Shown here in pieces: positions 17,001 to 23,789 of a DNA stretch of 27,912 nt (positions within the stretch are counted from its first letter, which is position 1; every line of letters starts with the position of its first letter). The position numbers were made by a program, and so were the translations under genes. This DNA is from Deltaproteobacteria bacterium (lineage in GTDB: Bacteria; Desulfobacterota; Desulfarculia; Adiutricales; JAGVGV01). The stretch spans positions 1 to 27,912 of the forward strand of contig JADFXS010000014.1 in NCBI GenBank assembly GCA_015233515.1. The letters run 5' to 3'. A model generated the notes under the pieces. It was not told the DNA's origin, searched no databases, and saw only the letters and a list, made by a program, of their open reading frames with translations.

Positions 17001-17480
17001 ATGTCGGATGATGAAAAAAAGGTTAGCAGAGGTTATCACTGTGTATGGCAAATACATTATCATATTGTATTTCCTTTGAAATATAGAAAAGCCCTTTTAG
17101 ATGATGAGGTCACGAACATAATTGTTGAAACTGCTGAAGAAATCCAAAAACGGTACGCTATAGAAATGGAAGCGATAGGTTGTGACAAGAATCATATCCA
17201 CCTGCTATGCAGTGCTCACCCGAAGGTAGCGCCTGGTAGAATAGTTCAAATATTTAAAAGCGTTACCGCACGAGAGGTTTTTCGTCGAAAGCCATCTGTA
17301 AAAAATGATCTTTGGGGGGGCGAATTTTGGACGGATGGCTACTTTGTAGGCACTATTGGTGAACACGCTAATTGGGATATTGTCGAGCGTTACGTTAGAA
17401 GACAAAGTATGGACTCCAAAGGTAAAATGGACGATAAGGCTACTGACGATTTGAGGCAGCTCAAGCTCTTTGCCTTTTGA
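17001..17480 (+). CDS. tnpA: IS200/IS605-family Y1 transposase
   Basis: This 159-residue single-stranded DNA transposase has the HUH motif at His65-Ile66-His67 (CDKNHIHLLCS) and the catalytic Tyr114 (DGYFVGTIG), plus the HYHIVFPLKYRK opening typical of the family. It is full length compared with the usual 130-160 residues. I choose the ATG at 17001 over the TTG at 16983, because the family begins close to this point; neither has a strong ribosome site, as usual for IS200. It excises and inserts as a single-stranded circle at a short target next to its hairpin. No tnpB is present. Activity cannot be judged from the sequence, but no disabling change is visible. Confidence 0.93.
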   Translation: MSDDEKKVSRGYHCVWQIHYHIVFPLKYRKALLDDEVTNIIVETAEEIQKRYAIEMEAIGCDKNHIHLLCSAHPKVAPGRIVQIFKSVTAREVFRRKPSVKNDLWGGEFWTDGYFVGTIGEHANWDIVERYVRRQSMDSKGKMDDKATDDLRQLKLFAF

Positions 17481-17482
17481 TA

Positions 17483-17502
17483 CCCCGCAGCTTGCTGCGG
17501 GG
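17483..17502. repeat. Right-end hairpin of the IS200-type element
   Basis: It is identical to the left palindrome. It lies 3 bases after the transposase stop and 22 bases from the end of the convergent TPR gene, so it may also act as a transcription stop for both. Confidence 0.85.
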
Positions 17503-17524
17503 AGCTTCATTTATACATCCGTCA

Positions 17525-18553
17525 TCAATTGCCCAGGATAAGACCCATTTCCAAGGCGCGGGACAATTCCTTGGCCACCGCGAAATCCGGTTTGATCTCC
17601 AGGGCTTTTTTCAAATTTTGGCTGGCTAGATTTATTTCCTTAAGGTCTAAAAATACTCTGGCCAAGTTGTAGTAAATGTTTTCGTCTTCAGGGTTGACGA
17701 TCATCGCCTTTTGATATTGCTTGACGGCTTCGGCCAGCCTCCCCTGGCGGCGAAAAAGTATCCCTAGGCTATTATACACGTTAGTGGTATCAGGTTTCAA
17801 TTTTATGACCGCTTCATAAACCTCCTGGGCTTCGGTATCTTCTTTTCGATCCATGTAAATTTCCGCGGCCCGCTCGTAATATATAGCCGCTTGATCGGGT
17901 TGACCCAGTTTGGCGTAGGCGTGGCCTATTTGCTGATAGGCACTGGCGAAATTATTGTTGAGCTTGGTGGCTCGGTGAAAGAATGAAATCGCTTCATCGT
18001 AAAGTTCATGACCGGCTTTTATATATCCCATGTTGTAGAATACTTCCGGCTGTTCCTTGACGGTCACGACTTTTTCGAATATTTTCAAGGCCTCTTCGGG
18101 ACGGCCTGATTGCATCAGTTCCATCCCGGTCTTCAAGTTGACTTCCATCTCTTGAAACAAGGGATCGTTGTTAAAAGCCAGAAGTTCCTTGATTTTATTT
18201 TTAAAAACAGGTGCGGAAAAAGGAAGAACCACGATAGCCGAGGCGCCCTGCCGTCCGTAAAGAGAAACCAGTTTGGCGGTGGGTTTTGGGGTCATCAGAA
18301 TAAAATGGGTTTCCGTACGTTTTTCGTGGGACCGAATCAGCCTCAAAAGGGTCAAGGCGTTGATTTCCGTGGTATCCTCCGCGCAAACCATGAAATCGAC
18401 CTGGAAGTTTTTAAACATGGCCCAGGCTTCCGTGCCGTCTTCAGCTTGAAAAAAAGTATGATAATCCATTTCTTGAAGACTTTCGGCCATGGACGTCAGC
18501 AGGGTTTCATCATTGGCGACCAATAAAAAAATGTCACGGGCAACCGGGGTCAT
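17525..18553 (-). CDS. TPR protein with degenerate response-regulator receiver domain
   Basis: This 342-residue protein starts at ATG 18551-18553, after an AGGAA ribosome site. Residues 6-125 have the alternating strand-helix pattern of a receiver domain, including ANDE (13-16) and FILMT (84-88). The phospho-acceptor position is Ala58 (DFMVCAED) and the switch lysine position is Leu110 (VVLPF), so it should not be phosphorylated normally. Residues 140-340 hold about five TPR units (EVFYNMGYIKAGHELYDEA, NVYNSLGILFRRQGRLAEA and others), a protein-binding scaffold. It lies 36 bases after the class I adenylate cyclase gene on the same strand and is likely co-transcribed. I infer that it is an adaptor for that enzyme or for the c-di-GMP proteins next door. 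Confidence 0.85.
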   Translation of the reverse strand: MTPVARDIFLLVANDETLLTSMAESLQEMDYHTFFQAEDGTEAWAMFKNFQVDFMVCAEDTTEINALTLLRLIRSHEKRTETHFILMTPKPTAKLVSLYGRQGASAIVVLPFSAPVFKNKIKELLAFNNDPLFQEMEVNLKTGMELMQSGRPEEALKIFEKVVTVKEQPEVFYNMGYIKAGHELYDEAISFFHRATKLNNNFASAYQQIGHAYAKLGQPDQAAIYYERAAEIYMDRKEDTEAQEVYEAVIKLKPDTTNVYNSLGILFRRQGRLAEAVKQYQKAMIVNPEDENIYYNLARVFLDLKEINLASQNLKKALEIKPDFAVAKELSRALEMGLILGN

Positions 18554-18589
18554 GGGCGTTCCTGTTGATGATCGATAGCGATCGGATTT

Positions 18590-20605
18590 TCAATCCAGGT
18601 CCAATTTATTTTTTCGATTCGACGCGCTGAGTCTTTCTGGTGAACGCTGTCCGCCGGACATGGCCAGAGTCAATGCCGATCGAAGGTTATTCAATAATTT
18701 TTTAGCATGGAGACCCGGAAAGATATGATAACATAAATCCTCAGTTTTGATCTTTCCGGAATCTTGTAATAGTTTGGCAATGAGCAAATATTTTTCCGCT
18801 TCCCGGGTTGATGTCGGAAACGCCGCGGACACATGGCGCATTTCCCCCCAGGCCGTGCAATAAACCAAATCCACGGACATGATCTTGTTGGTGTTCCAGT
18901 CACCTTCCAAGTTGATGATCAAAAGCCGCGTTCCAATCCCGCCTTGGACAAAACCGCTTTCGGTACCGGGTTCATGAGAGGCCGAAGGCGGAAATAATTC
19001 TTTCATTTTTTCCAGGAGCTGAAGCATTGCTTCCAGGCTGACCGGGCCGGGCCGGGGCTGGAGCCGGAGCTTGAGTTCCGGGGTGTACAATCGATTATGG
19101 ATCAGCCAGGCCGCCGCGCGAGCCGCTTGCGGGAAGACGGCGATCAAGGAGGCTTCGGCGCTTTCCGATCCCACATGCCAGGATTCGATCAAGGCTCCAT
19201 ACAGGTCCCAATACCCGTTATTATAAACCAAGGTCATGGTTTGCGGCATGGTTTGTCTCTGCAGGTTGGAAGGCAGATCCGGCACCTTGGCTTCATGATC
19301 GGAATATCTGGACAACATGCCGGCCTTGAATTGGTTCAGACGTTCATCGTGACCCGATATCTCATCTGGAAAATCCTGCTGTAATTTCCCGGCGATACGT
19401 AAATACACCTTAAAAAGAAACTCTTTTATCTTTACGCCGAGTTCCATCCGCTCGCCGTGTGACAATCCTGAATAATTATCCAGATAGGCCACCCGGTCCG
19501 CGGTCCACCCCCAACTGCCGATTAATTCGTTCAGGAATTTCACTTTCGGGGATCCGGGAGTCAAACCCGTGGCCGATTCCAAGCCTTTGACTTTATAATA
19601 AGCGGCAATTCTCAGTAATTCTAGTTCGTGATTCTCCAGGCGATTTGCCGCGTAAGCCAGGACATGGCGGATCATATACTTGTATGGGTCCACCGGTCCA
19701 GCATCTTCCGGACGGGTCAAAACGGCTTTTTTTATTGAATCGCAGAGTAGCGGAGCTTGGAGGCGAGATTCCACTTGCTCCCAAATTAATATCATTTTTA
19801 GCGCCGCCTTGAATGGGTCCGCTTCCGATTTCTGGGACAGCCATAAGGCGGCCGCCAGGCATTCGGAAGGGCCGGGCACTTGAGGCGGTCCGAAATCTAT
19901 AAAATCAGGCATCGAATATTTGGATTCGCTCAGATTATTTTCAAAAACCGAAGCGACTAGCTCAAGACCATGGTTGACTCCAGAAGGCTGGACCCACCAC
20001 CAGGGAATACGGCCGACTACATACAGGCCGGTCCGGTAGAACTCTTCCTTGACCAGCAGGGGAGCTACTTCACCTTCGATTTCCGCTCCTTGGGCGTAAA
20101 GCTTATCAGCCTGGAGCGCGGGAATATCCACTAGATAGAAATGAACTTCGGTCGTCAGTGTCTTTAGGGCCCAGGCGGAAATCTGGTCCAGCTTCTTTCG
20201 AAACAATAACAGATCGGTGGCCGCGAATTCATTTTGGTTCAAAGAGACCCAATAATCCAAATCCGATATGCCGGTTTGGCCGACAGTCCCGACGCTGCCC
20301 ATGACCAATAGCGATTGCACGACAGCGTTCGGAATTTTTAATATGCGGTGTAAGTTTTTGACCAATTTGGGAAAAGCTTTGTAGGCCACGGCTGGAAATT
20401 CGGAGTGGTTGAATCCGCAAAGACCGGTGGGGACCCGATCCGAATTTATAAATCCGGGGATGTCGGGATGGTTGACATGCAGCAAGATGGGAACATACAA
20501 AAAGGCCATGCGCGTCCCCTTGCTGGCATATCCTTGAAACTCCTTGGTCCGCGCGGTGTTGTTCCGGATGAAGGCATCGATGTTTTTCGCTAAAAGACTC
20601 GGCAT
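18590..20605 (-). CDS. cyaA: Class I adenylate cyclase
   Basis: This 671-residue enzyme makes cAMP from ATP. Signatures line up along the E. coli CyaA catalytic half: LLHVNHPDIPGF (41-52), GSVGTVGQTGISDLDYW (103-119, with the metal-binding Asp115 and Asp117), EVHFYLVD, EEFYRTGLYVVGRIPWWW, ECLAAALWLSQKSEADPFKAALK and YKYMIRHVL. It is shorter than the about 850 residues of E. coli CyaA. The C-terminal third diverges and may lack the glucose-PTS regulatory part, which fits an organism without that PTS. It is soluble, with no membrane segments. Its partner TPR/pseudo-receiver gene follows by 36 bases. Family assignment is firm; regulation is unknown. The start lacks a strong ribosome site. Confidence 0.93.
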   Translation of the reverse strand: MPSLLAKNIDAFIRNNTARTKEFQGYASKGTRMAFLYVPILLHVNHPDIPGFINSDRVPTGLCGFNHSEFPAVAYKAFPKLVKNLHRILKIPNAVVQSLLVMGSVGTVGQTGISDLDYWVSLNQNEFAATDLLLFRKKLDQISAWALKTLTTEVHFYLVDIPALQADKLYAQGAEIEGEVAPLLVKEEFYRTGLYVVGRIPWWWVQPSGVNHGLELVASVFENNLSESKYSMPDFIDFGPPQVPGPSECLAAALWLSQKSEADPFKAALKMILIWEQVESRLQAPLLCDSIKKAVLTRPEDAGPVDPYKYMIRHVLAYAANRLENHELELLRIAAYYKVKGLESATGLTPGSPKVKFLNELIGSWGWTADRVAYLDNYSGLSHGERMELGVKIKEFLFKVYLRIAGKLQQDFPDEISGHDERLNQFKAGMLSRYSDHEAKVPDLPSNLQRQTMPQTMTLVYNNGYWDLYGALIESWHVGSESAEASLIAVFPQAARAAAWLIHNRLYTPELKLRLQPRPGPVSLEAMLQLLEKMKELFPPSASHEPGTESGFVQGGIGTRLLIINLEGDWNTNKIMSVDLVYCTAWGEMRHVSAAFPTSTREAEKYLLIAKLLQDSGKIKTEDLCYHIFPGLHAKKLLNNLRSALTLAMSGGQRSPERLSASNRKNKLDLD

Positions 20606-20744
20606 TTGCTTTTCAATTCCAGTGGCTACAAACAGCTCAGAATGAATTTCCCCTAGTGACCAGTAGTAGTAAATTTATTGGTTATAAAGATAAATGCAAA
20701 ACAGTCCTTTTGGCTCAACTCTTTGTCGGGCTTGACCGCCTCTG

Positions 20745-20810
20745 GCGGGAACAATTTTGAAGTTGGCAAAATACATCAGTATTCCTGCGACTTCAAAATA
20801 TCGCTCCCGC
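20745..20810. repeat. Compound inverted repeat, 66 bases
   Basis: GCGGGA (20745-20750) and ATTTTGAAGT (20754-20763) are matched in reverse by ACTTCAAAAT (20790-20799) and TCCCGC (20805-20810). This gives 16 paired positions with small internal loops and a 26-base centre. It may be a stem-loop RNA, a protein site or a miniature mobile relic. Confidence 0.7.
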
Positions 20811-21258
20811 GATCAGGGCCAAAAATTCGAGTTTCGCAATCACTTTTATTAATAGATACTAATCGCGGATTATTGTCAACAGCTCTAAAATGACTATTAT
20901 TTACGGATATTGAGTATTAATGCCTATAAATACTTTGTGCAATGCTCGTTTTCCAATGGGCGGATTCCGCGCCTATCGGCCGGCCAGATTTGGGATTTCT
21001 TTCAGATCTGGTATTTTTATCAATTTCGCCGAAAGGTAGCGGGCAGAATTCGCAGGAGCAAGGCATGAGCTTTAAAAGGTTCGGCGAGAACAAACCCCGC
21101 CAAACGGATTTATCTAAAAATCTGGCTTCGTAAGGAAAAAAGGTAGACTTGAGCGTCGAGCGCGGTTACCTAAGTTTTCTTTCGGCAAAAAAATGGTTTG
21201 ATACCTTGAAATAGCTAGTGCGGAGAATCGCCGGTTGAGGTTTTGGATGGCTAGATTT

Positions 21259-21321
21259 TGGACACCCAAATTTTAAAGTAACGACTCCCTCAAGAAGTCA
21301 ATTATCAAATATGGGTGTCCA
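21259..21321. repeat. Inverted repeat with TGGACACCCA arms
   Basis: TGGACACCCA (21259-21268) and TGGGTGTCCA (21312-21321) are perfect 10-base inverted arms separated by 43 bases, just beyond the cobQ stop. The arms recall ends of some insertion elements, so a 63-base miniature relic is possible; a weak terminator is the alternative. Confidence 0.6.
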
Positions 21322-21361
21322 CTCAATCGGTTTGCTAATAGAATTATAAAGTGACTTAGCT

Positions 21362-22888
21362 TCAGACTCCTACGATTTTAAGTATGCTGTCCACATCTAT
21401 ATGCTGTTCAAAGTGGTCGGCCAGACGGTCGTATTGGTGAAAGCGGCTCCTACGGACCGGGGTCGCGGAACGACGCTCGGGCAAACCTTTGGTTTGTCGC
21501 AAGTGGTTGAGATAGGTCCGCCGCCAAGTGGGCGAATCAAATAAGCCATGGACGTAAGTTCCCAGGATTCGGCCGCCTTCAATCGCCCAGCCGTCCAGCC
21601 AACTAGTCCGCCGGCCGGGTTCGTGCAAACGTAACAGCGGGCTGGGTTGAATTGAATCGTGGTTAGATCCTGATGGTTCGGTCCGCCCCATATGAATTTC
21701 ATATCCGGTAACGGGCTCTTTTAATAAAAGGTCCTGGCCGACCACTCGACGCAGAACTTTATTCGCTTCCAGGGTGGTGGTCAGGGGCATGAGACCAAGC
21801 CCGCGGACTTTGCCTCGCGGCGATTCCACAGCCAGAGGGTCCAAGATATGTTGTCCCAGGAGTTGGTAACCACCACACAGTCCGCACAGCCAACCGCCGG
21901 CCGCGGTGTGGTTTTTGATGGCTTTGGCCCATCCGCTGCGAACCAGCCATACGGCGTCCTCCACCGTGTTTTTGGTCCCGGGTAAAATAACCAGGTCATA
22001 TTGGTCTAATGGTTGAGAGCGTCCCAAATAGTTGAGGGTGATGTCCGGCTCCCGTTCCAGGGCCTCCAAATCAGTAAAGTTGGAAATACCGGGCAACCTG
22101 ATTACAGCGACGTTCAGACCGTCGGAGCGCAAAGGGCGCAGCGGTCGCTTGTCCGGTTGCACCGCCACGGAATCTTCAGGGTCGATGAAAACGTCCGTGT
22201 AGTAGGGCGCCACCCCATAAACCGGTTTATTCGTTTGCTGTTCGATGAATTCGATGCCGGATGTGAATAAATCCGGGTCGCCGCGGAACTTATTGATGAT
22301 GAAACCCGCGGTCAATTCTTTTTCCCTGGGGCTCATCAAGACCATGGACCCGATTATTTGGGCGAAAACCCCCCCTCGATCAATATCCGCCACTAAAACA
22401 CATGGCGCGTCAACTTTCTCCGCCATGCCGAAATTAGCCAAGTCCTGGTCCCGTAGGTTGATTTCGCAGCAGCTTCCGGCACCTTCCATAACAATGATCT
22501 CATGTTGGTCTGCCAAACGATGAAAGGATTCCATGACCGCGTCTTGGAGTTCTTTTTTGCGGCGGTGATATTCCGCCGCGCTCATCTGTCCTCGAACACG
22601 TCCTTGAACTACTACTTGCGAGCCTAAATTTGATGACGGTTTAAGGAGCACGGGGTTCATGTCACTGGAAGGCGGCAGTCCCGCGGCTTCGGCTTGGACG
22701 ACTTGGGCCCGGCCGATCTCACCGCCTTCTATGGTTACATACGAGTTGTTGGACATGTTCTGGGCCTTGAACGGAGCCACGGAAAAACCGCGACGGCGGA
22801 AGATACGACAGAAGGCCGTGGCGACTATTGATTTTCCCACGTCCGATCCCGTGCCCAGAAACATGATGGTTTTGGTAGTCCGGTTCAT
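21362..22888 (-). CDS. cobQ: Cobyric acid synthase (adenosylcobyrate amidating)
   Basis: This 508-residue enzyme amidates the b, d, e and g side chains of the corrin ring during cobalamin synthesis, using glutamine and ATP. The N-terminal dethiobiotin-synthetase-like domain has GTGSDVGKS at residues 12-20, followed by KAQNMSNNSYVT. The middle has VMEGAGSCCEINL and VADIDRGGVFA. The C-terminal class I glutamine amidotransferase has the nucleophile Cys338 in GLCGGYQLLG and a catalytic His in GTYVHGLFD. The length is normal. The ATG at 22886-22888 has a close AAGG rather than a well-spaced ribosome site. It stands alone here: no other cobalamin gene or cobalamin riboswitch is recognised in the window. 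The flanking + strand gene is divergent. Confidence 0.96.
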   Translation of the reverse strand: MNRTTKTIMFLGTGSDVGKSIVATAFCRIFRRRGFSVAPFKAQNMSNNSYVTIEGGEIGRAQVVQAEAAGLPPSSDMNPVLLKPSSNLGSQVVVQGRVRGQMSAAEYHRRKKELQDAVMESFHRLADQHEIIVMEGAGSCCEINLRDQDLANFGMAEKVDAPCVLVADIDRGGVFAQIIGSMVLMSPREKELTAGFIINKFRGDPDLFTSGIEFIEQQTNKPVYGVAPYYTDVFIDPEDSVAVQPDKRPLRPLRSDGLNVAVIRLPGISNFTDLEALEREPDITLNYLGRSQPLDQYDLVILPGTKNTVEDAVWLVRSGWAKAIKNHTAAGGWLCGLCGGYQLLGQHILDPLAVESPRGKVRGLGLMPLTTTLEANKVLRRVVGQDLLLKEPVTGYEIHMGRTEPSGSNHDSIQPSPLLRLHEPGRRTSWLDGWAIEGGRILGTYVHGLFDSPTWRRTYLNHLRQTKGLPERRSATPVRRSRFHQYDRLADHFEQHIDVDSILKIVGV

Positions 22889-23084
22889 ACCTTAGGGTAG
22901 GCCAAGGCCATCTGGTTGTCAACAGGTAACATATTCCCAAAATCCGCGGTCCAATCAATAACCGGGCGGAAAAATTCCGGACTAAATCGGTCTGGCCGCA
23001 AGGATTTATGCCTTGTTCCAATGATAATTGTAAAATTTACCGAATAAGGATAAAATTGATGATAGCGCAAGGAGATGGAACGCG

Positions 23085-23738
23085 ATGAAAAAAATACTGG
23101 TCTTGGGGGTCGTTATAGCCATGTTCTGGCCGGCGGTGACCTTTTCCGGAGACCAGATTTATAAATGGGTTGACGAAGCAGGCATTATTCATTTTTCCGA
23201 TATTCCCGTTTCCGGCTACAAAATGGAAGTGTGGAAAAATACTACCCCGCCGGCCTTAAGCAACCCTGAGCCTTTGCCGGCGTCAGCGCCCCCCGTCGCC
23301 CCAGATCCATCGGTATTGTCCAGATCCGAAGCGGATGCGCCTCGGATTTCCAAGAAACCGACCATGGTCAATCTCCAGCCGGAGGCCTCCGATTTGGCTG
23401 AAGCCCCCTCACCATCGATTCCCCAGGCACAGGCTTCACCGACACAGGTTCCTCAGACACAAATAATCATCTTGCAGGCGCCTAGTCTACCGACCGGCCA
23501 ATATTATGAGTTGCCAGGATCTTACCGGACCAATCATCCAAGACCATCCGATCCGTCGACCCAAAAGTTCGTGCCCCGTGTTCCGGGTTACCCGGCGTTT
23601 CCGAATAATAATCTGACATTTTCACTCCACTACAATCAACCGGCGCCTGGCATATTCACGCCGCCGCCGGTCGATCATCATCCAAAACGATCTCACCACC
23701 CTGAAGAGAAGCGATTCCCTCACGAGCGGCGACCTTAA
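23085..23738 (+). CDS. Exported DUF4124-domain protein
   Basis: This 217-residue protein has a clean Sec signal (MKKILVLGVVIAMFWPAVTFS, cleaved near residue 21). A DUF4124 module follows: QIYKWVDEAGIIHFSDIPVSG at about 24-44, the 'YKW-D-G-HFSD' pattern of that family. The rest is a long Pro/Ser/Ala-rich, low-complexity tail (residues about 55-217) with repeats of QAQ/TQ/PSxP and a His- and Pro-rich end. It probably sits in the periplasm or at the cell wall. Function is unknown in the family. A strong AAGGAG lies at 23069-23074. It is divergent from cobQ and 52 bases before the giant kinase gene, which may or may not share its transcript. Confidence 0.85.
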   Translation: MKKILVLGVVIAMFWPAVTFSGDQIYKWVDEAGIIHFSDIPVSGYKMEVWKNTTPPALSNPEPLPASAPPVAPDPSVLSRSEADAPRISKKPTMVNLQPEASDLAEAPSPSIPQAQASPTQVPQTQIIILQAPSLPTGQYYELPGSYRTNHPRPSDPSTQKFVPRVPGYPAFPNNNLTFSLHYNQPAPGIFTPPPVDHHPKRSHHPEEKRFPHERRP

Positions 23739-23789
23739 TAGCTATAAGACGATGTTCATCTTTTTGGTACTTATGACGGAGGCATTGGC

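Larger units (their letters stand above)
16955..17502 (+). mobile_element. IS200/IS605-type insertion element
   Basis: The element is bounded by two identical 20-base palindromes (CCCCGCAGC-TT-GCTGCGGGG) at 16955-16974 and 17483-17502. It encloses one transposase gene on the + strand. Hairpin ends with a single Y1 transposase and no terminal inverted repeats or IRL/IRR pair are typical of IS200. It sits between two - strand genes, 66 bases from the PilZ start and 22 bases from the TPR-gene stop. It is flanked on the right by GGGGAGCTTCA, the same sequence seen beside the palindrome at 964-983. It looks intact. A RAYT-like REP-associated transposase is an alternative view. Confidence 0.85.
20606..21361. 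other. Non-coding stretch between cyaA and cobQ
   Basis: This 756-base gap has no convincing gene. Two short + strand frames (20678-20893 and 20942-21133) lack homology and ribosome sites. It holds two clear inverted repeats (20745-20810 and 21259-21321), AT-rich tracts and several GC-rich segments. No tRNA, riboswitch or CRISPR pattern is recognised. Promoters for cyaA (reading leftwards) probably lie at its left end. Confidence 0.6.

Noticed and set aside
20678..20893. A 71-codon + strand frame in the cyaA-cobQ gap
   Set aside because: No ribosome site, no family resemblance and a composition like non-coding DNA. It also covers the inverted repeat at 20745-20810.
21029..21045. GAAAGGTAGCGGG segment resembling part of a c-di-GMP-I riboswitch
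   Set aside because: The GGACGCAAAGCC core and the paired P1 stem of the motif are absent, and no gene follows in the right position.
20942..21133. A 63-codon + strand frame
   Set aside because: No recognisable motif or ribosome site, and it ends in repetitive AT-rich sequence.
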